Shown here piece by piece: positions 1-8,073 of a stretch of DNA of 39,978 nt (positions are counted from its first letter, which is position 1; every line of letters starts with the position of its first letter). A program made the position numbers and the translations under genes. Source of the stretch: Caviibacterium pharyngocola (lineage in GTDB: Bacteria; Pseudomonadota; Gammaproteobacteria; Enterobacterales; Pasteurellaceae); assembly GCF_002795405.1 (NCBI RefSeq), contig NZ_PHGZ01000031.1, positions 1 through 39,978 of the forward strand, given 5' to 3'. The notes beneath the pieces are model-generated. The model ran no database searches and was not told the origin of the DNA. It saw only the letters and a list, made by a program, of their open reading frames with translations.

Positions 1-1052
1 AAGCCTCAGAAAACGCCGCAGCAGATTCTGCAGATAAAGCTAAAACCTCTGAAGAAAATGCGAAAGCTTCTGAAGATAACGCTAAAGCCTCAGAAAATGC
101 CGCAGCAGATTCAGCAGATAAAGCTAAAGCTTCAGAAAACAATGCGAAGGCATCAGAAAATAATGCGAAAGCCTCTGAAACTGCGGCGGTAAAAGCTGCG
201 GATAGAGCGGAAAATTCTGCGAAAGAAGTGGTTGAAGCAGCGAAATTGGTTGATAAGGTGATCGGCAAGGATGACGGTGACGATTCAACTACAAGTTATG
301 GCGTTGACGCGAAAGCCAATGCGAAGAATACTTCTGCATTCGGTAATAAAGCGGAAGCCGTAGCGGAAAATGCAAGTGCATTCGGTCAAAACGCGAAAGC
401 GAAGAAAGAAAATGCAACTGCAATCGGTCAAGATGCTAAAGCAACGCAAGAAAATGCTTCTGCAATCGGTCAAAACGCAACGGCGAGCGGTACAAACAGC
501 TCTGCTGTCGGTCAAGACGCGAGCGCAACGGCAAGAAATGCGACTGCGGTCGGTCAAAGCGCCAAAGCGACAGGCAGAAATTCAACTGCTATCGGTCAAG
601 GCGCGAAAGCCGAAGGAAAACATTCCGTTGCAATCGGTCAAGGTTCCGTGGCGACGCGTGATAACGAGTTCTCCGTCGGTTCCGAAAGCCGTCAACGCGT
701 AGTTTCTAACGTTGCGAAAGCACAACGAGACACGGATGCGACTAACCTCGGTCAAGTGAAAGAAATGGTTGAGGATTCCGAAAAACGGATGACTAACCAC
801 GTGAATAAACGTGAACGCAAACTCCGTGCAGGTATTGCCGGTGCGACAGCGATTGCGACCTTGCCTCAGGCAACCATTCCGGGTGCGAACTTAGTTTCCG
901 CCGGTGTGGGTAGCCATAACGGACAAAATGCGGTTGCGGTGGGGTACTCCAGACTCAGCGACAACGGCAGAGTAGTTCTGAAATTGGGTGCAAGCGTGAA
1001 TACGCACGGCGGTTATAATGTCGGCGGCGCGGTCGGTTATCAATGGAAATAA
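1..1052 (+). CDS. Trimeric autotransporter adhesin, C-terminal part (5' end outside window)
   Basis: The reading frame is open from the left edge (first full codon at position 3), so the start codon lies outside the window. The visible part runs in order: an Ala/Lys/Glu/Asn-rich coiled-coil stalk made of heptads such as ASENNAK; eight 14-residue YadA-type head repeats of the form N-A-[ST]-A-[IVF]-G-Q; a neck/stalk segment containing TNLGQVKEMVEDSEKRM; and a C-terminal anchor of about 75 residues ending in GYQWK. This is the layout of type Vc autotransporters. The anchor trimerises into a 12-stranded outer-membrane barrel and the head and stalk project for adhesion. The gene ends just before a strong hairpin terminator and appears monocistronic at this end. 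The total length is unknown. Long repeat arrays can change copy number by recombination. The family is certain, but the ligand cannot be told. Confidence 0.95.
   Translation, partial: ASENAAADSADKAKTSEENAKASEDNAKASENAAADSADKAKASENNAKASENNAKASETAAVKAADRAENSAKEVVEAAKLVDKVIGKDDGDDSTTSYGVDAKANAKNTSAFGNKAEAVAENASAFGQNAKAKKENATAIGQDAKATQENASAIGQNATASGTNSSAVGQDASATARNATAVGQSAKATGRNSTAIGQGAKAEGKHSVAIGQGSVATRDNEFSVGSESRQRVVSNVAKAQRDTDATNLGQVKEMVEDSEKRMTNHVNKRERKLRAGIAGATAIATLPQATIPGANLVSAGVGSHNGQNAVAVGYSRLSDNGRVVLKLGASVNTHGGYNVGGAVGYQWK
3..170 (+). repeat. Two tandem 84-bp units coding for adhesin stalk heptads
   Basis: Units 3-86 and 87-170 each encode 28 residues (four heptads) that begin ASENAAADSADKAK and differ at only a few codons. 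The period is a multiple of 21 bp, so unit gain or loss keeps both the reading frame and the coiled-coil register. Further copies probably continue to the left of the window. Confidence 0.85.
327..662 (+). repeat. Eight 42-bp degenerate repeats encoding YadA head units
   Basis: Eight consecutive 14-residue units follow each other without gaps. They start with NTSAFG, NASAFG, NATAIG, NASAIG, NSSAVG, NATAVG, NSTAIG and HSVAIG. Each unit contributes one turn of a left-handed parallel beta-roll in the trimeric head. The regular codon pattern keeps two other frames open as well, which produces spurious ORFs here. Confidence 0.9.
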
Positions 1053-1073
1053 TTGACCTTCTTCACTAAGAGC

Positions 1074-1106
1074 AATATCCCTCCCTTCGCGGAGGGATAT
1101 TTTTTT
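1074..1106 (+). terminator. Intrinsic terminator after the adhesin gene
   Basis: AATATCCCTCC (1074-1084) is perfectly complementary to GGAGGGATATT (1091-1101), with loop CTTCGC and a T-run. It sits 22 bp after the adhesin stop codon. A close relative of this stem lies between malP and malQ (7925-7952). Confidence 0.9.
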
Positions 1107-1170
1107 GTTGGAATCCGGCGGTAATCTTCGGATAATAAGGCGATTTATGTTGAGTATTTAGAGGCACATA

Positions 1171-1608
1171 ATGGATTTTCCGCACGAGATTCGTCAGTTT
1201 TTGGCTTGTCGGCATATTGTGAATATTGCCGTTTATACGGCACAAGATTTTTGGGCGGCAAGTTGTTTTTATGCCTTGGATGAAGCGGTGCAACGCTTGA
1301 TCGTGCTAACCGATCGCACGACCAGACACGGGCGTTTAATGTTAGACAATCCGCATATCGTCGGCACAATTTCAACAGAAACCACCGCACTTTCTGCGAT
1401 CGAAGGCGTTCAATTTCGTGCTTCGGCGAACCTGTTGCAGGGAGAAGAAAAGCGGCAGGCGTTGGCGATTTATTATCATCGTCATCCTATTGCACGTTTG
1501 AAGTCGGCGGATGTGTGGGCGTTGCAGTTGGAGGAAATTAAACATACGTCGAACAGACGGGTGTTTGCGCAGAAAACCTATTGGTATCGCACTGCGCAAA
1601 GGGATTAG
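1171..1608 (+). CDS. yhbP: YhbP family protein (UPF0306), flavin split-barrel fold
   Basis: The 145-residue product matches the E. coli YhbP pattern in length and in landmark segments: IRQFLACRHIVNIAV near the N-terminus, TRHGRLM around residue 50, GVQFRA around residue 85, PIARLKSADVWALQLEEIK at 105-125, and a C-terminal KTYWYR. The fold is related to pyridoxamine-phosphate-oxidase-like split barrels. The true substrate or cofactor of YhbP is not established, so no reaction is assigned. The ATG at 1171 follows an AGAGG ribosome-binding site at about 8 nt. An exact uptake signal lies inside the gene at 1384. The stop codon is only 16 bp from the convergent gene that ends at 1625, and no terminator hairpin is visible between them. 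Confidence 0.88.
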   Translation: MDFPHEIRQFLACRHIVNIAVYTAQDFWAASCFYALDEAVQRLIVLTDRTTRHGRLMLDNPHIVGTISTETTALSAIEGVQFRASANLLQGEEKRQALAIYYHRHPIARLKSADVWALQLEEIKHTSNRRVFAQKTYWYRTAQRD

Positions 1609-1624
1609 CGTATTTGTGTTCGTT

Positions 1625-2587
1625 TTAGAAAATCGCTTCCAAACGTAAAAACGCACCTAAATGATGAATGCGATCTTGCGCTTTATCGTTGTAATAATGC
1701 AATTCCGGTTGAATAAACAACCAGCGGCGTAAAATAGGTTGACGCCAAGTGATAAACGGGCCGTATTGATTTAAATCGAAGCGTTTATTTTTGACATTGC
1801 CGCCGATATAAATGCCGTAATTCAGTCTTTTATACTCGGCAAAATCGTGCTGACGATAAAAGCTGTTGCCCCAAGAGGTGCGTTCTTCGTCAAAATCATT
1901 GGTGTATTGTAAATGTAGATGATTGGCGATAAAGGTTTGATCGTTTTGCGCGTAATTATTTTCAAAATTCGTGCGCAAATAATGTTTGCTTTTTGCACCG
2001 TAGCGGTAGATTTGTTCTAAGCGCGTGCGGATATTTTCCGTCAGTTGCCATTCTTTCGCCGCGCGGAAACGCAAATAGATGTCGTTGACCGCGCGCACCC
2101 CCACATCAATATCCGTTTTTATGCCGAGGCGCTTGGTGGTTTCCGACCAGCGTAATGCTAACGAAGCATTGTCTTCGCGCGCTTGTTTGCGATCGTAGCG
2201 TTTGTTTTTTTCCAAAGGGACGGCGTAGGTTGAGCCGATGCGGTTTTTGTCGCGGCTTTCGTTATCCAATTCGTCATCACCGAAAACGAGGCTGACTTTA
2301 TTTTTTAACGCCGGCAGTTTGATTTTGCCGCGAATACGCGGTTTGATTGAAAAACGATCATAACGATTCCATTCGCTGTCCAGCATTATGCGCAAACCGG
2401 CGCTGGCGGGACGGTTCGGATCGGTGTCGCCGATCCAGCCGTCGAGGGAATTTGCCCAATCGTGCAGGGTGGTTCGAATGCTATGGTGTTGCGAATCCAC
2501 CCAATTTGGTTCTTCCTGCGCGAAAAGTGCAGTCGGAAAAACGGATAAAATTGCTGCGGGCAATAATAAATATGATCGTTGTTTCAT
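1625..2587 (-). CDS. Uncharacterised outer-membrane beta-barrel protein
   Basis: The product has 320 residues with a clear signal peptide (basic MKQR, hydrophobic core, probable cleavage after LFA at residue 23). The mature part is rich in aromatic and charged alternating segments such as LRTNFENNY, LHLQYTNDF and LFIQPELHYY, and it ends ...FLRLEAIF. A C-terminal phenylalanine after alternating hydrophobic residues is the usual outer-membrane barrel insertion signal. I do not recognise a named family. The gene starts 28 bp after malT on the same strand with only a weak ribosome-binding site, so it may be transcribed with malT. It is too short and too unlike LamB to be called maltoporin. An outer-membrane location is well supported, but the function is unknown. 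Confidence 0.8.
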   Translation of the reverse strand: MKQRSYLLLPAAILSVFPTALFAQEEPNWVDSQHHSIRTTLHDWANSLDGWIGDTDPNRPASAGLRIMLDSEWNRYDRFSIKPRIRGKIKLPALKNKVSLVFGDDELDNESRDKNRIGSTYAVPLEKNKRYDRKQAREDNASLALRWSETTKRLGIKTDIDVGVRAVNDIYLRFRAAKEWQLTENIRTRLEQIYRYGAKSKHYLRTNFENNYAQNDQTFIANHLHLQYTNDFDEERTSWGNSFYRQHDFAEYKRLNYGIYIGGNVKNKRFDLNQYGPFITWRQPILRRWLFIQPELHYYNDKAQDRIHHLGAFLRLEAIF

Positions 2588-2615
2588 TTTGTTTTCAAAT
2601 CAGGTTTATCACCTT

Positions 2616-5312
2616 TTAATTATAGCCCATCAATTTTAATAAATCTCTGGTATAAACAATCGCCTCGTTACGATTTGCCACGCCGATTTTTTGATATAAA
2701 TTTCGGATATGGGTTTTGATCGTGGTGGTGGCGACTTGCAATTCGTCGGAAATTTGTTCGTTGCTGTAACCGGAATAAATCAATCCTAACACTTGCCATT
2801 CCCGTTGGGTGAGCGGGCTGATTTTTAATAATTCCGGCACTTTCGGATTTTCCAGTAATTTTGCGACGAATTGTTCGTCAAAATGAGCGAATTTATGGCG
2901 ATAATATTGGTTAATATTGCGCAAAATAAATTGCGCTTTATGTTGCGCCAATTCGTCTAGCACATTTTGTTGCAACAGTTGACGAATTTGCTGCGCCATA
3001 TTTTCGCCTTCGATGACAAAGACGCTGATAAAATTGGTTTGGCGCGCCAAATGTAAGGCAGCAACCAAATCGTGTTGGGCGCGATCTTTATCGCCTAGCA
3101 AGAAATGCAGGCGATTACGCAAAATTAGCGCGCGATTTAAATCGCTGACTAATTTGAGATTTTCTCCCGTAGAAATCAGGCGATCCAGTATGTTTTTCGC
3201 TTGTTCGTATTGACCCAGCAAAATTTGCGCACGCGCAATATTGCGCCATTGCACTTGGCTGAAGTGGTTTTTATCCGTTGTCGGCGGCTGATTTTGAATC
3301 AACCAAGCTTCCGTTGCGTCTAGATCATTGGTCATTTGCCATAATACGATTTTGACCTGATCCGCGTTAGCGTTCCAGTCGGAATGGTATTCGTGGGCAT
3401 TTTGTAATTGGGTGATTTGTTTTAATAAACGCGAAGCGTTATCCAAATCGCCGCGCACGATGGAAATTTTGCACAGTAAAGCCAAACATTGCAGGCGATC
3501 TTCGTCTTTGCTTAATACGCTAATTCCCGCATTCACCATTGCTTCCGCTTTGTCCAGATTATACCAATCCCATAGAATTTGCCCTTTTACGCGTAAAAGA
3601 AATTCATACATCGGTACTTTTTGCAGGTGGTTTTCTTTCACGAATAAGGTGGCTTTGTCCAGCATATCGTAGCCGGCTTGTAAAAAACCTTGTGCAATCA
3701 GGATTTCGGATTGTTGCAACAACGTCCATAAAATACTGTGCGAGGTATGATATTGGCGCGCCATTTTTTCCGCTTTTTGCAACATAATCAGCGCTTCGGC
3801 AAAATTGCCTTTGACGTGATACGCTTCGCCGATCACCGATGTGGCGACGATATGCGCGTAATAAGCGCTGTCTGGTAAATCCTCCAACGCGGCGGAGGCA
3901 AATTCCAATGCGGTGTTTTCATCCCCTTGGTTAATGGCGACTTGTGCGCGCAGTACGTCGAATTCCGCCTGATTTTCTTTGGTCAGTTGAACGTTATGGC
4001 GGGCGAGCACGTCATCGAAGTGAGCGAAAATGCCGCTGACTTCGGTGTGACGATGTTGGCTTTGCGCCAGCCACGCTTTTAATAAAATTAAATTCGGGTA
4101 TTGAGCAAAACTGGCGTCATCAATATGCGTCAGGCTTTCTTCCAACAGTTCGAGTTCACCTTGGTGGAAAAGTGACCAGCCGTTATTGGATAGAATATCC
4201 AATAACACTTGATGATCATCAAGTTGCGCGGCGTGATAAAGCGCTTCGGTCACATAACCTAAATTTAACCACGCGCGTGCCGCTCGGTGGTGCAGTTCTT
4301 GCAATTCGCCGGCAAGCTCCGTTTGACAGCAATGATTGAGGAACGAGGCAAAAAGCGGATGAAAGCGCCACCAATGATCTTCGGAATCCATTTGTTGTAA
4401 AAACAATCCTTGTTTTTCCAAGGTTTCCAAACGCAATCGGCTGTTGGTGTAGCCGGTGACTTCTTGTACCAATGCTTCGTTCATCGAACGTAAAATCGAA
4501 CATTGCAAAATAAAATGGCGCGTTTCGGGATCAACGCGATTAAGCACTTCGTCGGTGAGGTATTCGTTAATGTGGAAACTGTTCACTTTCGACAGCCGTT
4601 TCGCGGCATCTTGCAACGGTTTTTTTTGTTGTTTGGCGGATAAGCTGATGAGTTGTAACGCCGTCGGCCAACCTTCCACTTCGTCGCAAAGTGCGGTGAT
4701 TTCTTGCTCGGTTAATTGTTTTTCCACTCTGGATTGGAAAAATTCGATACTCTCTTGGTGATTAAACGGGAGTTGCGTCGCATCGATTTCCAATAATTGT
4801 TCTTGCACGCGCAAACCGGCAATACCCAGCGGCGGTACGGAGCGGGAAATCAAAATCAACGTCATCGATTGCGGTTGATGGCGAATCCAATATTTTAACG
4901 CTTCGTGAATTTCATCGTTATCAATTAAGTGATAGTCGTCGATGATTAAATAGAAATGCTCGTGAAAAGAAGAAATCTTGATCAGTTGTTGATTCAGTAG
5001 AGACAATAAATTCGATTGGCGACCGAGATTTTCCTCCGACGGCAATTCTTTATTTATCGCTCGACAAAGTGCGGCACAAAAATAAGTGGCGAAACGATCC
5101 GTTTGATTATCGCTTTCATCCAACGAATACCAGCCAATATTCTTTTTATTTGCACACCATTGGGAAATTAACGTCGTTTTCCCGTAGCCCGCCGGGCCGT
5201 TGATTAATACTAGGGGGTAATGCTCTGCTTTATCCAGTAATTGAAGCAAACCTGTACGCTCGACACTGTTTTGTAAACGGTACGAGCAAATTAATTTCGA
5301 CGGAATCAACAT
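2616..5312 (-). CDS. malT: MalT, ATP- and maltotriose-dependent transcriptional activator
   Basis: The protein has 898 residues, about the same as E. coli MalT (901). The N-terminus carries a STAND-class NTPase with Walker A GPAGYGKTT at residues 39-47 and a Walker B-like LIIDDYHLID near residue 125. A long TPR-like helical sensor domain follows from about residue 420 to 800. The last 65 residues form a LuxR-type helix-turn-helix (SPLTQREWQVLGLIYSGYS, then TTIKTHIRNLYQKIGV). MalT oligomerises with maltotriose and ATP and activates mal promoters. The gene is divergent from malP, the same arrangement as in E. coli, and the shared 169-bp region contains MalT-box-like sequences. The start at MLIPSKLI matches the family N-terminus. 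Confidence 0.97.
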   Translation of the reverse strand: MLIPSKLICSYRLQNSVERTGLLQLLDKAEHYPLVLINGPAGYGKTTLISQWCANKKNIGWYSLDESDNQTDRFATYFCAALCRAINKELPSEENLGRQSNLLSLLNQQLIKISSFHEHFYLIIDDYHLIDNDEIHEALKYWIRHQPQSMTLILISRSVPPLGIAGLRVQEQLLEIDATQLPFNHQESIEFFQSRVEKQLTEQEITALCDEVEGWPTALQLISLSAKQQKKPLQDAAKRLSKVNSFHINEYLTDEVLNRVDPETRHFILQCSILRSMNEALVQEVTGYTNSRLRLETLEKQGLFLQQMDSEDHWWRFHPLFASFLNHCCQTELAGELQELHHRAARAWLNLGYVTEALYHAAQLDDHQVLLDILSNNGWSLFHQGELELLEESLTHIDDASFAQYPNLILLKAWLAQSQHRHTEVSGIFAHFDDVLARHNVQLTKENQAEFDVLRAQVAINQGDENTALEFASAALEDLPDSAYYAHIVATSVIGEAYHVKGNFAEALIMLQKAEKMARQYHTSHSILWTLLQQSEILIAQGFLQAGYDMLDKATLFVKENHLQKVPMYEFLLRVKGQILWDWYNLDKAEAMVNAGISVLSKDEDRLQCLALLCKISIVRGDLDNASRLLKQITQLQNAHEYHSDWNANADQVKIVLWQMTNDLDATEAWLIQNQPPTTDKNHFSQVQWRNIARAQILLGQYEQAKNILDRLISTGENLKLVSDLNRALILRNRLHFLLGDKDRAQHDLVAALHLARQTNFISVFVIEGENMAQQIRQLLQQNVLDELAQHKAQFILRNINQYYRHKFAHFDEQFVAKLLENPKVPELLKISPLTQREWQVLGLIYSGYSNEQISDELQVATTTIKTHIRNLYQKIGVANRNEAIVYTRDLLKLMGYN

Positions 5313-5320
5313 ACCGAATT

Positions 5321-5411
5321 ATTTCCTTCATCCTAAGTAGGAGGGACTACTCCCTCTAAATTTAAATTACTTCCTGTTAATCATACTCATAAGATTATAA
5401 CAGGGAGGATT
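5321..5411. promoter_or_regulatory. malT/malP divergent regulatory region with MalT-box-like sites
   Basis: The E. coli MalT box is GGGGA(T/G)GAGG. Two candidates are visible. One is AGGGAGGATT at 5402-5411 (+ strand), matching 8 of 10 positions including the GGA-G-GA core. The other is on the minus strand at about 5326-5335 and carries the core GGATGA. Between them lies an inverted repeat GAGGGA-CTAC-TCCCTC at 5341-5356. The arrangement suits activation of malPQ. The exact promoter elements were not resolved. Confidence 0.5.
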
Positions 5412-5481
5412 TTGTTTTTCTGCAATTACTCATAATAACACTTAGAAATTTTTCATTGTCTTTTCTTAAAAAGGAGCATTT

Positions 5482-7878
5482 ATGTCCCAATTTAACCTTA
5501 ACGATATGGCGCTATTTCATAAAAACGTGCAGAAATACTGTCGTTATTTTGACGTGGAATCGCCTGAACAGTTTTCTTTAGAACAATGGTACCAAATCGT
5601 TGCCGAAAGTACCCTTGATCTTGTTTATTCCAAACCTGCGGTTAAAGGTTCGGAAGACCGCCACGTTAATTACCTCTCTATGGAGTTTTTAATCGGTCGT
5701 TTAACCGGTAACAACTTAATGAACTTAGGTTGCTACGAACAAATTAAGACCTATTTATCTCAGTATAACGTCGAATTGGTCGATGTGTTGGAGCAAGAAC
5801 GCGATCCTGCCTTAGGTAACGGCGGCTTAGGTCGTTTAGCGGCTTGTTTCTTGGATTCTATGGCGGCATTGGGTCAAAATGCAACCGGTTACGGTTTGCA
5901 CTACCAATACGGCTTATTCAAACAATCTTTCGAGCAAGGCGAACAAAAAGAAAGCGCCGATACTTGGAACAGAGATCAATATCCTTGGCACAGCTACAAC
6001 GTGTCTAAAACACAGAATGTCAACTTCGGCGGTAAAATCAAATTGGTCAAAGGTGACAAATATGAATGGAAACCGGCATTGACAATTCAGGGTAAAGCTT
6101 TTGATCTACCTATCGTCGGTTATCAGAATGATATTATCCAACCGTTGCGCTTATGGCAAGCGGATAGCGACCAATCTTTTGATCTGGCTAAATTTAATGA
6201 CGGAAAATTCTTAAATGCGGATAAAACTATCGTCAATGCGACCGCACTTACGCAAGTGCTTTATCCGAACGACAACCATAAAGCGGGTCAAAAATTACGC
6301 TTAATGCAACAATATTTCCATTGTGCGTGTTCGGTTGCCGATATTTTGGAACGTCACTTCTCCGAAGGATACGAATTGTCCGATTTCGCCAGCCGTCAAG
6401 TGATTCAATTAAACGATACGCACCCGACCCTTGCGATTCCGGAATTAATGCGCGTATTGTTGGATAAATACGAATTGACTTGGGACGAAGCTTGGTCTAT
6501 CTGTTCCAACACTTTTGCTTACACCAACCACACTTTATTACCGGAAGCGTTGGAGCAATGGGATCAACGTTTATTTAAACAATTATTACCGCGTCATTAT
6601 CAAATCGTTGAAAAAATCAACAATATTTTCCACGACCGCGTGATCGCCGAATTCGGTGAAGATAACAAAGTGTGGGAAAAATTAGCGATTTTATTCGATT
6701 ATCGCGTACGTATGGCGAATCTTTGCGTGGTGACTTGCTTTGCAGTGAACGGTGTGGCGCAAATTCACTCCGATTTATTGGTGACGGATTTATTCCCGGA
6801 ATATCACAAATTATTCCCGACCAAATTCTGCAACGTGACTAACGGTATCACACCGCGTCGCTGGATCAGACAAGCTAACCCGCAATTAAGCGATTTATTG
6901 GATCGTACCGTGAAAGCGGATTGGACCAAAGATCTCGAATTATTACGCGGCGTGGAAGACTATGTGGATGATGCCGGTTTCCGTGAAGAATACCGTCGTA
7001 TCAAACAGGTGAACAAATCCGTGTTGGCGGACGAAATCGAACGCACATTAGGTTTCGCCGTGAACCAAGACGCAATTTTCGACGTGCAAATCAAACGTTT
7101 CCACGAATATAAACGTCAACATTTGAACTTGTTGAACATTATTGCGACTTATCAATCTCTGAAAGAAAATCCGAATCAGGATTATACGCCGCGCTTGTTC
7201 GTGTTCGCGGGTAAAGCCGCACCGGGTTATTACTTGGCGAAAAATATCATTCACGCCATCAACAACGTTGCCGATTTGATCAACAACGACAAACAAGTGA
7301 AAGATAAATTGCAAGTGGCGTTCTTACCGGATTATCGCGTGTCCTTAGCGGAAAAAATTATTCCTGCGGCGGATGTGTCCGAACAAATCTCAATGGCGGG
7401 TAAAGAAGCGTCCGGTACGGGTAATATGAAATTGGCGTTAAACGGTGCCTTAACATTGGGTACGCTTGACGGCGCGAACGTTGAAATCGCAGAAATGGTC
7501 GGCGAAGAAAATATCTTCTTATTCGGTCACACCGTGGAAAGCGTGCGCGAATTGTTGGCGAAAGGCTATCAACCGAAAGACTATTACAAGAAAGATGCCG
7601 TGTTGAAAAGTGCGGTGGATTTCTTAGCTAAAGGTAAAGCGTCAAACGGTGATAAAGCGGCGTTTAACTTAATGTTAGACAGCTTGTTGGAACGCGATCC
7701 GTTCTTGGTGTTCGCCGACTTCGACAGCTACCGCAAAGCGCAAGATCGTATCGGTCAAGCTTACTTGGATCAAGAAGCTTGGTTACGCAGCGCAATCTTG
7801 AATACCGCGCGTTTAGGTACTTTCAGCTCAGACCGTTCGATTCGTGATTATCAATCTCGTATCTGGTTGAAAAAATAA
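5482..7878 (+). CDS. malP: Maltodextrin phosphorylase MalP
   Basis: The protein has 798 residues (E. coli MalP has 797). It releases glucose-1-phosphate from maltodextrins in the cytoplasm using pyridoxal phosphate. Landmarks are [20 protein letters not shown] near residue 60, [19 protein letters not shown] near 110, QLNDTHP near 310, and the PLP segment [20 protein letters not shown], whose Lys is about residue 650. Overall it resembles MalP more than GlgP because it lacks glycogen-storage-site insertions and sits beside malT and malQ. The ATG follows AAAAAGGAGCATTT, a strong ribosome-binding site. Uptake signals lie at 6241 and 7608. The 195-bp gap to malQ contains a strong stem-loop but no long T-run, so read-through to malQ is plausible. 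Confidence 0.96.
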   Translation: MSQFNLNDMALFHKNVQKYCRYFDVESPEQFSLEQWYQIVAESTLDLVYSKPAVKGSEDRHVNYLSMEFLIGRLTGNNLMNLGCYEQIKTYLSQYNVELVDVLEQERDPALGNGGLGRLAACFLDSMAALGQNATGYGLHYQYGLFKQSFEQGEQKESADTWNRDQYPWHSYNVSKTQNVNFGGKIKLVKGDKYEWKPALTIQGKAFDLPIVGYQNDIIQPLRLWQADSDQSFDLAKFNDGKFLNADKTIVNATALTQVLYPNDNHKAGQKLRLMQQYFHCACSVADILERHFSEGYELSDFASRQVIQLNDTHPTLAIPELMRVLLDKYELTWDEAWSICSNTFAYTNHTLLPEALEQWDQRLFKQLLPRHYQIVEKINNIFHDRVIAEFGEDNKVWEKLAILFDYRVRMANLCVVTCFAVNGVAQIHSDLLVTDLFPEYHKLFPTKFCNVTNGITPRRWIRQANPQLSDLLDRTVKADWTKDLELLRGVEDYVDDAGFREEYRRIKQVNKSVLADEIERTLGFAVNQDAIFDVQIKRFHEYKRQHLNLLNIIATYQSLKENPNQDYTPRLFVFAGKAAPGYYLAKNIIHAINNVADLINNDKQVKDKLQVAFLPDYRVSLAEKIIPAADVSEQISMAGKEASGTGNMKLALNGALTLGTLDGANVEIAEMVGEENIFLFGHTVESVRELLAKGYQPKDYYKKDAVLKSAVDFLAKGKASNGDKAAFNLMLDSLLERDPFLVFADFDSYRKAQDRIGQAYLDQEAWLRSAILNTARLGTFSSDRSIRDYQSRIWLKK

Positions 7879-7924
7879 CGCATCGGTAATACCGACATCA
7901 CAAACGTGATGAAAAACCAACTGA

Positions 7925-7952
7925 AATCTCCCTCCGCTTGCGGGGGGAGATT
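7925..7952 (+). other. Stem-loop in the malP-malQ gap
   Basis: A 13-bp hairpin runs from AATCTCCC through CCGC, a TT loop, and GCGG to GGGAGATT, with one T-G wobble. No T-run follows, so it is more likely an mRNA 3'-end stabiliser or processing element than a terminator. Its outer sequence resembles the adhesin terminator at 1074-1106. Nothing else is evident in the remainder of 7879-8073. Confidence 0.7.
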
Positions 7953-8073
7953 CGGCGTAAAAACAAGGTCATTTTTATTAATATTCCATTATTCGTTTCG
8001 CGTGCGCTAATTAACGACGCCTGTTCGGGGGAAACGGAAACGATAGCGGAAAGCATTATAAAAGGAGTAATCA

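Noticed and set aside
327-662. Possible CRISPR-like repeat array
   Set aside because: The repeats are contiguous coding units without unique spacers and translate into YadA head repeats.
285-702. Open frames on both strands inside the adhesin head
   Set aside because: They result from the 42-bp codon repeat being stop-free in several frames. They have no ribosome-binding sites and low-complexity products.
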